NCBI RefSeq assembly: GCF_013978595.1
Contig: NZ_JACDTZ010000001.1
Location: 372,001-436,000 of the forward strand
Reading direction: 5' to 3'
DNA from: Corynebacterium haematomassiliense
Lineage (GTDB): Bacteria > Actinomycetota > Actinomycetes > Mycobacteriales > Mycobacteriaceae
Length of the DNA stretch: 64,000 nucleotides
Under the pieces are notes generated by a model, which saw only the letters and a list, made by a program, of their open reading frames with translations, was not told the DNA's origin and made no database searches. The first letter of the stretch is position 1. The number at the start of each line of letters is the position of its first letter. The translations under genes were made by a program, and so were the position numbers. Below, piece after piece: positions 16,769 to 25,965 of this stretch.

Positions 16769-18958
16769 CTACGTCATCATCACCTTGGTCTGGGCGACCG
16801 CCTCGTCCATGCGGCCGATCGCGTGGTGCAGCCGGTGACGCAGCCAGAGGCCGAGGAAGAGGAAAGGCAGCACGAAGAGGACGAGGCAACCGAGGGCTCG
16901 CCAGAAGTCCCAGCCGTAGGTGCCGAAGACCGCGGCGCGCATAGCGCGGATCGAGTAGGTCGCGGGCAGCCAGGGGCTGATCGCCTGCGTCCAGCCCGGC
17001 AGCAGCTGCAGCGGGTAGGCTCCGCCCGCAGCCGAGACCTGGAGCACCAGGATGAGCACGCCCACGGCTTTGCCGGCGTTGCTCAGGGAGAGCACCAGCG
17101 TGTAGCAGATCAGGTGGAAGACCAGGCTCGAGACCCACCCCGCCATGTAGAGGAGGAAGGGGTGCGCGGGCTCGATGCCCACGTAGACGATGAGCCCCGC
17201 CATGAGGAGCGTGGATTGGGCCAGGCCGGTGGTCACGAACGTCAGGTAGCGGCCAAAGTACTTCTGGCCCGCGGTGAGGCGGTCGGGATCGACCACGTTC
17301 TGTTCGATGGAGCGATCGTCCGTGCGCACGGCCACCGACGTCAACAGGGCGCCCACCCACAGGGCGAGCACCGTGTAGAGCGGGGCCATGCCGGCGCCGA
17401 AGCTGACGCGGGGGAAGACCTCCTTGCGCTCCACCTTGACTGGGTCGACGAGGGCGTCGGCGAGCACTTCCGGGTGGCTGGAGACGAGGTCGGCCAGCTT
17501 CGTCAGGTCCCCGCTCGAGCGCGCCTGCGCGATCGACTGCTTCGCCTCCTGCATCCTCGCCGCGTTGGCGCGCAGAGATTCCGCCGTGTCGCGCAGGTCC
17601 GCGCCGGAGGCTGCGAGGGTGTCGCGAAGCGAGCCGGGCCGGTTGGCCAGGGCAGAGGAGACGCCGTCCATGTCCGAGCGGGCCTTGTCGACGTTCGCGC
17701 GGACGTTGTCCAGCGAGCCCGACAGCGCCTCGAGGCGCGGGCGGATCCCGGTGTCGTAGGAATTCTTGGCCGAGTCCATCGCCTCGCGGGCCCGGGCGAT
17801 CGAGTCCTCGATCTCCTGCCGGTCTGCGTTCTTCCCGTCCCGGCCGCCCTGCCCGGCGGTGAGGTGCGCGGCGGCGTCGTTGAGTCGGTCGCGCACGGCC
17901 GTCTGGCGGGCGATGGCGTCGTTGAGGTGGCCGACCACCGCGCGCACCCCCGGCTGGGCGTCGGGGGGAAGCGCCGGGGCGACTTGGCCGTTGATGGTGT
18001 CGCGCAGGGCCGTGTACTGCTTCACCTGGACATCGATGCGCGCGGCGATGTCCGTCAGGCTCGCGGCGGTGGCCTGGGAGGTGGCGGAGGAGTCCGCCAG
18101 CAGCTGGTCGACACGTTCGCTCACGGCGGCGAAGCTTACCGACGTCGCCCCCAGCGCCGCCGCAAGCGCCGCGCCGTCTCCGCCGAGGCTCGCCCCGGTG
18201 ACCCCGAGGTCGACGGGGTGGACCTGCCCGAGAGAGTCGCCCAGCGCCCCGGAGATCCGCTCGGCGCTGTCGACGAGCGGCACGCTCGACTCTGTGAGCG
18301 AGGCGAGCGCGTCGACGGTGTTGGCGCTGGAGAGCAGCTGGTCGCGGGCGTTGGCGGTGCGGGTCGCGATGGAGTCGAGCGCCTGCTTGGTCTCCGCCTC
18401 GTTGAAGTAGTCCGAGGTCGTCTCGATCAACCCGAATGACACCTCGGAGAGGGCCCTGGTGAACGACGCGCTGATCTGGGCGCTGACGCCCTGCGTGCCG
18501 CTGGAGATGAGCAGCGGGGAGATGGGGTTCTTCTTCTCGTTGATGTAGAGGTCGATCCGGCTGGGTTCGGCGTCGTCGGCGTAGAAGGTGAACATGTCGT
18601 CGCTCAGCGTGGGAGGCAGGACGATGGCGGCGTAGTACTCGCCGGATTTCGCGCCCTCGATGGCGTCGTCGACGTCGGTGATGACCCAGTCCATCGAGTC
18701 GTCGCGGTAGAGCTGGGAGAGCACCATGTCGCCGACGTTGACGGCCAGCGGGGTGAGGTCGCTCGTGTGGCCGCGGTCGGTGTTGGCCACCGCGACCTCG
18801 AGGCGATCGGTGTTGCCGAATGGGTCCCACGCGGCCAGCACGTTGAACCAGGCGAAGAGGCAGGGGATGGCGATGAGGCCGACCATGACGATGCCCGCCA
18901 TGACGTTGGTGTAGAGCCGGCGCAGGTCGTTGTAGGCGATGGAGAAGACGGTTCTCAC
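16769..18958 (-). CDS. YhgE/Pip-family membrane protein (downstream of pair)
   Basis: A 729-aa protein. One N-terminal membrane helix (VMAGIVMVGLIAIPCLFAWFNV) is followed by the conserved WDPFGNTDRLEVAVANTDRG. A large extracellular, mostly helical Ala/Asp/Ser-rich region (about residues 150-500) comes next, then a C-terminal ABC-2-type block of five or six helices. This is the layout of YhgE/Pip proteins (phage infection protein of lactococci, EsaA-like). Their biochemical role is poorly known; transport or cell-surface assembly is usually suggested. The GTG start overlaps the stop of the upstream gene by 4 bp (GTGA), so the two are translationally coupled and may form a heteromer. Confidence 0.87.
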   Translation of the reverse strand: MRTVFSIAYNDLRRLYTNVMAGIVMVGLIAIPCLFAWFNVLAAWDPFGNTDRLEVAVANTDRGHTSDLTPLAVNVGDMVLSQLYRDDSMDWVITDVDDAIEGAKSGEYYAAIVLPPTLSDDMFTFYADDAEPSRIDLYINEKKNPISPLLISSGTQGVSAQISASFTRALSEVSFGLIETTSDYFNEAETKQALDSIATRTANARDQLLSSANTVDALASLTESSVPLVDSAERISGALGDSLGQVHPVDLGVTGASLGGDGAALAAALGATSVSFAAVSERVDQLLADSSATSQATAASLTDIAARIDVQVKQYTALRDTINGQVAPALPPDAQPGVRAVVGHLNDAIARQTAVRDRLNDAAAHLTAGQGGRDGKNADRQEIEDSIARAREAMDSAKNSYDTGIRPRLEALSGSLDNVRANVDKARSDMDGVSSALANRPGSLRDTLAASGADLRDTAESLRANAARMQEAKQSIAQARSSGDLTKLADLVSSHPEVLADALVDPVKVERKEVFPRVSFGAGMAPLYTVLALWVGALLTSVAVRTDDRSIEQNVVDPDRLTAGQKYFGRYLTFVTTGLAQSTLLMAGLIVYVGIEPAHPFLLYMAGWVSSLVFHLICYTLVLSLSNAGKAVGVLILVLQVSAAGGAYPLQLLPGWTQAISPWLPATYSIRAMRAAVFGTYGWDFWRALGCLVLFVLPFLFLGLWLRHRLHHAIGRMDEAVAQTKVMMT

Positions 18959-21546
18959 TTGGTGTCCTCGCTTTCGGCGTCCGCGGGCCCGATGGTGACG
19001 CTGGTGCCGGCGGAGTCGTGGCGGTGGATCACGGCGTCGCGCAGCTCGGCCTCGCCGAGGCGTGAGACCTGTTCGGCGTCGACGAGGCTCTGCGTGAAGT
19101 ACTCCACCGCGCCGAGGTAGAGGGTGACCAGCAGCGACCAGGCGACGACGATGGCCAGCATGATCGTCTTGTCGGTGGGCAGGAGCATGGTGAGCAGGGT
19201 GATGATGGCGATGCCGACAACGCCCACGACGATCCCGCCGAAGATGAGGGTGCGGTAGTTCTCCCGCAGCATCCGCGCCCGCTTCTCGACGCCACCGCGG
19301 AACTCATCCCGGTCCGACAGGGCGGCCATGATGTCGGACGCGCGGTAGGGCGAGCCCATGACCTCCACCTTCTCGTTGGTGATCAGGTTCGTGCGCGCGA
19401 GCTGGCGGTTGAACAGGAGGTTGGCGTGCGAGGAGGTGAGTCGGAACAGCCACCCCAGGGCGAAGGCCGCGGCGGACATGGCGAGAAGCGCCGCCATGAA
19501 GCGGAGGTAGTGGTGGTCGTAGAACCCGGCGATGGTCTCGCGCATCGCGTCGATGCCGTAGCGGAAGGGGAGGAAGGGGTAGATGTGGCGGAAGAAGTCG
19601 GGCATGAGCTCGATGGGGTAGAGGCCCGACGCGCCCGGGATCTGGATGACGACGAGGAAGACGGCGATGCCGCGGCCAATGTGGCCGAGCGCGGAGACGA
19701 TGGAGTAGATGATCGCCGTGTAGGCGACCCCGATGGCGATTGCGGTGGCGAGAAAGGCCGTGACGGACTGCATCTGCACCCCGAAGGCCACGTTGCCGAG
19801 CGTCACCACGACGGCCTGGAGCACCGAGAGCGTGGCGAAGAGGAGGAAGCGGCCGAGGTAGGCCTGGCCGACGGTGAGGCGGCGGAAGCCCTCGGTGTCG
19901 ACCTCGACGCGGAAGATGATCGTCAGCACGAACGCGCCGATCCACAGGGCCAGGTTGGTGAAGAAGGAGGCCATGGAGCTGCCGTAGTTCTCCGTGGGGA
20001 AGACGGCCTGCTGCTCGACGGTGACGGGCGAGGAGATGTACTCGCCGATCTTCGCGGAGTTGAGGTTCGTGACAGTGTTGAGGGCCTTCGAGTCGGAGGT
20101 GGCCAGGAGGGCGTTGATGTCGGACTGGGCGGAGCGGGCGCCGTCGGCAAGCGTGCCGAGGTTGCCCGAGACCTCGTCGAGGATGCCGAGGCTGGCCGCG
20201 AGCTGGTTGTCCACCCCGGCGAGCAGGGAGGTCGTTTCCTCGCGCAGGGCACGCTGGCTGCTCAGCGCGCCGCGCACGGAGGCGACGCTGCCGGAGGCCT
20301 GCGCGAGCGAGGCGTTGATCGCGGGCACGGACTCGCCGAGCTGCTTGCTCGCGTCGCGCGCTGCGGCGTTGGAGTCGGCGGTCGCGGCCTCGAGGGAGTC
20401 GCCGAGCTCGCCTATCGACGCCAGCGCGGCGCCCGCGCTGCGGTCCACGTTGTTCAGGCCGTCGAGGACGGCGCGGGAGGCGGCGGTACGCTCCTCCAGC
20501 GCGCTGGCCGCGGCGTCGAGCTGAGCGCGGACCTCGGGCGATAGGGCCGCCCCGGCCGACATGGCACGCAGCTGCGCGGCGGCGGATTCGCCCTGCTTGA
20601 CCACGCCGTTGACTTCGCCGACGGCCGAGCGCACCCGCCCCTGGGCGGTGCCGAGCTGGCCCGTCGCCTCCGCGATGGAGGCGCTGGCGGAGGCGGCGCC
20701 GAGGCTGAGTGCGTTGGTGGACTCGACGAGCGCGGCCGACGTGTCGGCGCTGAAACCGGCGGAGGACTTCTGCAGCTCGGCGATGATCCCCTCGGCCTCG
20801 CCGAGGGAGGAGTCCACGGACCGGAGGGTGTCGTCGACGGAGCCGACGAGGGTGTTCAGCTCGGCGACGACCGGGCGCGCCCCGATGATGCTCTGCTTCA
20901 TCGTGGCCACCCGCCCCTGGGAGGCGTCGAGGTCGGCGGCGATCTGGCCGAAGCTCCCGGAGGCCTTGCCTCGGGCCTCCTCGGCGTTAGCGCGCGTCGC
21001 GAATCCTTTGTTGCGCAGCTCGGTCGCCGCGGCCTCGCCGACCTTCTTCTTGAAGGCCTCGGACACGGCCGTGTCGACGGCGGAGGCGCCGGCGTCGGTG
21101 ATCGAGGGGGCGACGCCGTTGCTCTTCTCGTTGACGTAGTACTCCAGCACCGGCTGCGTGTAGGTGCCGCTGACCAGGCTCAGCAGGTCCTCGCTGAACT
21201 CCGGCGGGATGAGGAACATGGCGTAGTAGTCGCCGCGCATGAGCCCGTCGCGGGCCTCGTCCTCGGGGAGGAACACCCACCCGATCTTGTCGTTGCCCTT
21301 GAGCTGCTCGGTGATCTGCTCGCCGACGTCGACCTCGCCGACGCGTTCGGCGGAGGCGCCACGGTCGTTGTTGACCACCGCGATGCGGATGTTCTGGGTG
21401 TGGTTGTAGGGGTCCCAGAAGGCGTTGATGTTGAACCACGCGTAGAGCGCGGGGATGATGAGCACGCCGACGATGATGATGAAGGCCCGGGGAACGCGCA
21501 GTAGACGACGAATGTCCCGTACAAGAATCTGCCCGCTCTTTCTCAC
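18955..21546 (-). CDS. YhgE/Pip-family membrane protein (first of pair)
   Basis: An 863-aa protein with the same plan as its neighbour: N-terminal helix (AFIIIVGVLIIPALYAWFNINAFWDPY), the conserved IAVVNNDRG, a long helical extracellular domain rich in Ala/Ser with coiled-coil-like heptads (about 180-560), and C-terminal ABC-2-like helices. It has an extra C-terminal extension of two helices ending in a charged tail (HRHDSAGTSVTIGPADAESEDTK). The start is GTG at 21546. It is followed with 4-bp overlap by the second YhgE gene. Confidence 0.87.
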   Translation of the reverse strand: MRKSGQILVRDIRRLLRVPRAFIIIVGVLIIPALYAWFNINAFWDPYNHTQNIRIAVVNNDRGASAERVGEVDVGEQITEQLKGNDKIGWVFLPEDEARDGLMRGDYYAMFLIPPEFSEDLLSLVSGTYTQPVLEYYVNEKSNGVAPSITDAGASAVDTAVSEAFKKKVGEAAATELRNKGFATRANAEEARGKASGSFGQIAADLDASQGRVATMKQSIIGARPVVAELNTLVGSVDDTLRSVDSSLGEAEGIIAELQKSSAGFSADTSAALVESTNALSLGAASASASIAEATGQLGTAQGRVRSAVGEVNGVVKQGESAAAQLRAMSAGAALSPEVRAQLDAAASALEERTAASRAVLDGLNNVDRSAGAALASIGELGDSLEAATADSNAAARDASKQLGESVPAINASLAQASGSVASVRGALSSQRALREETTSLLAGVDNQLAASLGILDEVSGNLGTLADGARSAQSDINALLATSDSKALNTVTNLNSAKIGEYISSPVTVEQQAVFPTENYGSSMASFFTNLALWIGAFVLTIIFRVEVDTEGFRRLTVGQAYLGRFLLFATLSVLQAVVVTLGNVAFGVQMQSVTAFLATAIAIGVAYTAIIYSIVSALGHIGRGIAVFLVVIQIPGASGLYPIELMPDFFRHIYPFLPFRYGIDAMRETIAGFYDHHYLRFMAALLAMSAAAFALGWLFRLTSSHANLLFNRQLARTNLITNEKVEVMGSPYRASDIMAALSDRDEFRGGVEKRARMLRENYRTLIFGGIVVGVVGIAIITLLTMLLPTDKTIMLAIVVAWSLLVTLYLGAVEYFTQSLVDAEQVSRLGEAELRDAVIHRHDSAGTSVTIGPADAESEDTK

Positions 21547-21701
21547 GTGGCGAGCGTACCCTCAAATAGAGCGTTAGGGGAAACGCCCCGGGTCTGGGCC
21601 AAACTCGAGTCCTTCAACCCCGGCGGCAGCGCCAAGGACCGCAGAGCCCGCGCCCTCGTCGCCGACGCCCTCGAGCGCGGCGTGCTCGGCCCGGGACTGG
21701 C
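21547..21701 (+). pseudogene. N-terminal remnant of a cysteine-synthase-family gene
   Basis: The frame starting at 21547 reads GETPRVWAKLESFNPGGSAK then DR, the PLP-lysine region of O-acetylserine sulfhydrylase-like enzymes (NPGGS-x-KDR). The residues before it lack the normal substrate-binding strand, so there is an internal deletion as well. Homology ends near 21700 (ALERGVLGPG), where the sequence switches in another frame to the C-terminus of a different PLP enzyme. Not a functional gene. Confidence 0.75.
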
Positions 21702-22192
21702 AGGAGCCGACGCGCGGCGCGTGGCTCACCGAGGTACTCTCCGGTGGCGTCGCAGAGGCGCTGCGCGAGCGCGGGTTGCGTCTGTATCTTGAGCCGGGGC
21801 GCTCGCTTGTCGACGGCTGCGGGCTAACCCTTGCCGAAGTCGCCTTCACCAAGACCCGTTCCGACGGCGTGCCCCTGGTGGGCCTAACCATGAACCGCAT
21901 CCAGTGCCGCACGGCCTCGGATAGCTTCCTCATCGACCCCTACCTGGTCAAGCGGACCCCGCCGAGTGAGGAGATCGAGGTGTTCTTGGTCGGCGCCTAC
22001 TGCATCGAGGACGAACTGATCCTGCGGCGGAAGATCCGCTTCCCCCGCGGTGTGGCGGCGGGGGACCTCGTCGCGATCCCGAACACCGCTGGTTACTTCA
22101 TGCGCATCCTGGCGAGCGCGTCGCACCAGATCCCGCTGGCGAAGAACGTGGTGTGGCCCGCGGGGCGCTTGGACGACATCGACGTTCGCTGA
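21702..22192 (+). pseudogene. C-terminal remnant of a PLP-dependent decarboxylase-like gene
   Basis: From about 21702 the plus-strand frame reads DWQEPTRGAWLTEVLSGGVA, then YLEPGRSLVDGCG, then an ornithine/diaminopimelate-decarboxylase-type C-terminal beta domain to the TGA at 22190-22192. EPGRSLVDGCG is the phosphate-binding motif of the alanine-racemase-like barrel in the Y4yA-type group. The N-terminal two thirds, including the PLP lysine, are missing. The residues left are well preserved, so the deletion looks recent. A downstream start could in principle still yield a 138-aa fragment, but without a catalytic lysine. Confidence 0.75.
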
Positions 22193-22229
22193 GGCCCGTT
22201 GGCGCCCCCAGTACCAGGCCGGAGCTCGG

Positions 22230-22916
22230 CTAGAGCTCGGCGCTCAGCCGAGCGGTGGCGTCCTTGAGCGCGGCGCCCCACTTGGCTGTGGGGCTCGGTC
22301 CGAGCCGCTCGGCCGGGCCGGAAATAGACAGCACGGCCACCAGCGCACCGTCCGGTTGGAACACCGGCGTGGACACCGATGCGAGCCCGACTTCGCGCTC
22401 GGCCACGGATTCAGCGAAGCCGTCGTCACGGACTTGCTGCAGGTCAGCGGCGTCGAAAGGCGCGTCGACGGGGGCAAAAGCCGCGAACACGCGGGCGGCG
22501 GAGCCGGCGGATAAGGTCAGGTGGGAGCCGACCGGGACCACGTTGTGCAGTCCGCTTTCGGGTTCCGCGGCGGCGATGCAGGTGCGCGTGGTGCCGGTGA
22601 GCTGGTAGAGCTGGGCGGACTCGCCAGTGGTCTCGACGAGATCTCGAAGCACCGGGGCCGCGGCCGCGAGCAGTCTCGGCGACGGCCCACCGGTGTAGCT
22701 GGGCAACGCGGGCCCAAGCGACCATTCGCCGCGTTCGTTGCGGGCGAGCACATGGTGCACCTCGAGTGCCGTGGCGATGCGGTGTGCGGTGGCCCGGGGC
22801 AGCTCGGTGGCGTCGCTGAGCTCTGCGAGCGATTTGTCGCCGCTGGCTACGGCCGCCACGATGGCGACTGCGCGGTCGAGCACTTTGATGCCTGATCCTT
22901 CGTTATACTGTCTCAC
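22230..22916 (-). CDS. ltbR: IclR-family regulator of leucine biosynthesis
   Basis: A 228-aa DNA-binding regulator. The winged helix (residues 10-70: [40 protein letters not shown]) is followed by an IclR effector domain. It is divergent from leuCD with a 61-bp gap. In C. glutamicum the gene in this position, LtbR, represses leuB and leuCD; identity here rests on family plus position. The start is GTG at 22916, overlapping a short palindrome (22907-22919). Confidence 0.88.
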   Translation of the reverse strand: MRQYNEGSGIKVLDRAVAIVAAVASGDKSLAELSDATELPRATAHRIATALEVHHVLARNERGEWSLGPALPSYTGGPSPRLLAAAAPVLRDLVETTGESAQLYQLTGTTRTCIAAAEPESGLHNVVPVGSHLTLSAGSAARVFAAFAPVDAPFDAADLQQVRDDGFAESVAEREVGLASVSTPVFQPDGALVAVLSISGPAERLGPSPTAKWGAALKDATARLSAEL

Positions 22917-22919
22917 AGT
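22907..22919. promoter_or_regulatory. Short palindrome in the ltbR-leuC intergenic region
   Basis: ACTGT-CTC-ACAGT overlaps the ltbR start codon, next to TATCAT (about 22928), a possible leuC -10 element. It may be an operator; no binding consensus was matched. Confidence 0.25.
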
Positions 22920-22977
22920 TCGAATCCTATCATCTCATTATGTGGGAAGGTGGGGAGGAAACGCGAAGGAGTTTGCT

Positions 22978-24399
22978 ATGGCGGATACACCGTTGACGTT
23001 GGCGGAGAAGGTGTGGCGCGACCACGTGGTCAAGCAGGGCGAAAACGGCGAGCCCGACCTCATCTTCATCGATTTCCAGCTTCTGCACGAGGTCACCTCG
23101 CCGCAGGCGTTCGAGGGGCTGCGCTTGGCCGGGCGCACGATGCGCCACCCGGAGCTGCACCTGGCCACCGAGGACCACAACGTGCCCACCGAGGGGATCG
23201 TCTCCGGCCAACTGCTCGAGATCGCGGAGCCGACCTCGCGCACCCAGGTTGCCACGCTGCGCGAGAACTGCGAGGAGTTCGGCGTAACCCTGCACCCGAT
23301 GGGCGACGTCAAGCAGGGCATCGTGCACACCGTCGGCCCGCAGCTGGGCATCACCCAGCCGGGCATGACCATCGTCTGCGGCGACTCGCACACCTCCACC
23401 CACGGCGCGTTCGGCTCGATTGCCATGGGCATCGGCACCTCCGAGGTGGAGCACGTCATGGCCACCCAGACCCTGCCGCTGAAACCCTTCAAGACCATGG
23501 CCATCGAGGTCACCGGCGAGCTGCAGGAGGGCGTGACCGCGAAGGATCTGATCCTGGCGATTATCGCCAAGATCGGCACCGGCGGCGGCCAGGGCCACAT
23601 CATCGAGTACCGCGGCGAGGCCATCGAGAAGATGTCCATGGAAGCGCGCATGACCATCTGCAACATGTCCATCGAGGCAGGCGCGCGCGCCGGCATGGTC
23701 GCACCCGACCAGAAGACCTTCGATTACGTCGAAGGCCGCGAGTACGCACCAAAGGGCGCGGACTGGGACGCCGCGGTGGAGTACTGGAAGACACTGCCCA
23801 CCGACGCGGGTGCCACATTCGACACCGTGGTGGAGATCGACGGCGCGTCGCTTACCCCGTTTGTCACCTGGGGCACCAACCCCGGCCAGGGCCTGCCGTT
23901 GGGCGAAAACGTGCCGGACCCGGAGGACTTCACCGACGAGACCTCCAAGCAGGCCGCCGCCAAGGCCCTGAACTACATGGACCTCACCCCAGGCACGCCG
24001 CTGCGCGACATCGCCATCGACACCGTATTCCTGGGCTCGTGCACCAACGCCCGCATAGAGGACCTGCGCGCCGCCGCCGAGGTGGTCAAGGGCCGCACTA
24101 TCGCGGGCAACACCCGCATGCTGGTCGTGCCCAGCTCCACGTTGGTCAAGCAGCAGGCGGAGGAGGAAGGCCTGGACAAGATCTTCACGGACTTCGGCGC
24201 CGAGTGGCGCACTGCCGGGTGCTCGATGTGCCTGGGCATGAACCCGGATCAACTGAAACCGGGGGAGCGGAGTGCGTCGACAAGCAACCGCAACTTCGAG
24301 GGACGGCAAGGCCCCGGCGGGCGCACCCACCTTGTCTCCCCGCTGGTCGCTGCGGCGACCGCTGTCACCGGCCACCTCGCAAGCCCCACAGACCTGTAA
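22978..24399 (+). CDS. leuC: 3-isopropylmalate dehydratase large subunit
   Basis: With LeuD it isomerises 2-isopropylmalate to 3-isopropylmalate in leucine synthesis. The 473-aa aconitase-type protein keeps its [4Fe-4S] ligands: Cys in FLGSCTNAR (near residue 355) and the [10 protein letters not shown] pair (near 415). It also has [13 protein letters not shown]. The ATG at 22978 follows GAAGGAG by 6 nt and gives the normal [16 protein letters not shown] start; frame upstream of this is noise. It is followed by leuD after 12 bp. Confidence 0.97.
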   Translation: MADTPLTLAEKVWRDHVVKQGENGEPDLIFIDFQLLHEVTSPQAFEGLRLAGRTMRHPELHLATEDHNVPTEGIVSGQLLEIAEPTSRTQVATLRENCEEFGVTLHPMGDVKQGIVHTVGPQLGITQPGMTIVCGDSHTSTHGAFGSIAMGIGTSEVEHVMATQTLPLKPFKTMAIEVTGELQEGVTAKDLILAIIAKIGTGGGQGHIIEYRGEAIEKMSMEARMTICNMSIEAGARAGMVAPDQKTFDYVEGREYAPKGADWDAAVEYWKTLPTDAGATFDTVVEIDGASLTPFVTWGTNPGQGLPLGENVPDPEDFTDETSKQAAAKALNYMDLTPGTPLRDIAIDTVFLGSCTNARIEDLRAAAEVVKGRTIAGNTRMLVVPSSTLVKQQAEEEGLDKIFTDFGAEWRTAGCSMCLGMNPDQLKPGERSASTSNRNFEGRQGPGGRTHLVSPLVAAATAVTGHLASPTDL

Positions 24400-24411
24400 A
24401 GGAGCACCCCG

Positions 24412-25002
24412 ATGGAGAAATTCACCACCCACACCGGTGTCGCCGTGCCGCTGACGCGCTCGAACGTGGACACCGACCAGATCATTCCGGCGCGCTACCT
24501 CAAGCGCGTCTCCCGCACCGGCTTCGAGGACGGCCTGTTTTCCAACTGGCGCGAAAGCGAACCCGGGTTCGTGCTCAACCAGGACGCTTACGCCAACGGC
24601 TCCGTGTTGTTCGCAGGGCCCGATTTCGGCACCGGCTCCTCGCGCGAGCACGCCGTGTGGGCGCTGATGGACTACGGCTTCCGCGTCGTGTTCAGCCCGC
24701 GCTTCGCCGACATCTTCCGCGGCAACTCCGGCAAGGCCGGGCTGTTGGCCGCGAACCTGCCGGAAAGCGACATCGAGCTGATCTGGAAGCACTTGGAACA
24801 GCACCCGGGTGAGACCGCCACCGTGTCGCTGGAAGACCGCACGGTCACCGTCGGCGACAACACGTTCGTCTTCGAGGTGGACGACTACACCCGTTGGCGC
24901 CTCATGGAAGGCCTCGATGACATCGGGCTGACGCTTCGCGACGAAGACGCGATCGAGGCCTTCGAAGCGAAACGGCCGGCGTTCAAGCCGGCCGTGCGGT
25001 AA
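24412..25002 (+). CDS. leuD: 3-isopropylmalate dehydratase small subunit
   Basis: The 196-aa swivel-domain partner of LeuC. Visible family motifs are [15 protein letters not shown] near residue 20 and the [13 protein letters not shown] substrate loop near 68. The RBS AAAGGAG lies 7 nt before the ATG. It is in an operon with leuC. The last codons contain a GGCCGGC/GCCGGCC stem (24974-24993) that might also act as terminator against the convergent YbjN gene. Confidence 0.97.
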   Translation: MEKFTTHTGVAVPLTRSNVDTDQIIPARYLKRVSRTGFEDGLFSNWRESEPGFVLNQDAYANGSVLFAGPDFGTGSSREHAVWALMDYGFRVVFSPRFADIFRGNSGKAGLLAANLPESDIELIWKHLEQHPGETATVSLEDRTVTVGDNTFVFEVDDYTRWRLMEGLDDIGLTLRDEDAIEAFEAKRPAFKPAVR

Positions 25003-25005
25003 GCG

Positions 25006-25467
25006 CTAGTCCTGCGCCGCTTCCTCGTCGAGGCGCTGGGTGACCTCCGGCGCGAACTCGGTGAGGAAGTCGCGCGAGGCGGCCACCACGCCCTGGATGC
25101 CGGTGAGGATGTGGGACTCGAACTGGTTGTCCGTGTACTCCCAGTGGCCGGGCAGGCTGTAGGCCACGCCTAGGGCAGTCACCCCGCGCTCCTCGTCTTT
25201 GAGCGCGGTGACGGTGGGGTAGGCCTTGGTGTAGTTGTACTGCTCGGCCCAGTTGCGGATGTCCTCGTAGCGATCCGCGCCGATGGAATCCACCGCGACC
25301 GAAGAAATCACGTTGATGTTCGGGGCGATGTGCGCGATTTCCAGGCCGATGCGCGCGAAGCCGGTGCGGATGGCAAACTCGCTCGCCTCGTCGTACTGCC
25401 AGCCCTGCTTGGCAAAGACGTCCTTGACGCGCTGGATGGACAGGGGCTTCAGGGTGTCGTTGCTCAT
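25006..25467 (-). CDS. YbjN-domain protein
   Basis: A 153-aa soluble protein with the YbjN/type III secretion chaperone-like fold: N-terminal LKPLSIQRVKDVFAKQGWQY, a central two-stranded part and a C-terminal helix rich in Asp/Glu. No catalytic motif. It lies 5 bp after another YbjN-type gene on the same strand, so the two form an operon. Function not known; the family has been linked to stress and motility phenotypes in enterobacteria. Confidence 0.75.
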   Translation of the reverse strand: MSNDTLKPLSIQRVKDVFAKQGWQYDEASEFAIRTGFARIGLEIAHIAPNINVISSVAVDSIGADRYEDIRNWAEQYNYTKAYPTVTALKDEERGVTALGVAYSLPGHWEYTDNQFESHILTGIQGVVAASRDFLTEFAPEVTQRLDEEAAQD

Positions 25468-25472
25468 GGGTG

Positions 25473-25937
25473 TTACGCCTCCTTAGCGCCGTCGTTGAAG
25501 GATTCTTCGCGGCCCGGGAAGGTCGCGCGCAGCTCGCCGGCCACGTGGTGGATGGCGGAGAAGAAGTACTCGCACATCTCGCGCAGCTGGGAGTCGGCGA
25601 AGCCGTCGCCGGAGAAGAACGGCGCCTCCATGATCGCGATGGCGGTGCCGTCCTCGCGCTGCACCGGGTGCACGCGCACCAGCGGCAGGGTGCGGTTCAT
25701 CACGTTCGCGAACTCGCGAAGCTTCTCGACGTCCTCCGGTTGATCCACAACCGCCATCCACCTAGACGTTGCCTTGAATCCCTCGCGTTCGACCTCGAAG
25801 AAGACCACCAGGCCGGGAAACGCGGTGCGGACCTCGCCGCCGTCTTCGCGGAAGTACTTCAGGTCCATGCCTTCCAGCGTGGAGGCGATGCGTTCCTGCG
25901 TCACCGGCGGGAATGCGGTGGGGGTGGGGGAAGTCAT
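25473..25937 (-). CDS. YbjN-domain protein
   Basis: A 154-aa paralogue of the next gene. It starts with a Pro-rich tail (MTSPTPTAFPPVTQERIAST), then LEGMDLKYFREDGGEVRTAF, and the YbjN-like segment VHPVQREDGTAIAIMEAPFF. It is the first gene of the pair; the A-rich purine run AAGAAAGGAACGG precedes its ATG. Convergent neighbours are absent; the MutT1-like gene upstream is on the same strand 28 bp away, so a three-gene transcript is possible. Confidence 0.72.
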   Translation of the reverse strand: MTSPTPTAFPPVTQERIASTLEGMDLKYFREDGGEVRTAFPGLVVFFEVEREGFKATSRWMAVVDQPEDVEKLREFANVMNRTLPLVRVHPVQREDGTAIAIMEAPFFSGDGFADSQLREMCEYFFSAIHHVAGELRATFPGREESFNDGAKEA

Positions 25938-25965
25938 AAGTAGAATCCGTTCCTTTCTTTTTCAG

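Noticed and set aside
22930-24804. 624-residue minus-strand open frame opposite leuCD
   Set aside because: Shadow of leuC and leuD; no recognisable domain.
24974-24993. GGCCGGC/GCCGGCC stem at the end of leuD as a definite terminator
   Set aside because: It lies inside the coding sequence without a U-tract; mentioned only as a possibility under leuD.
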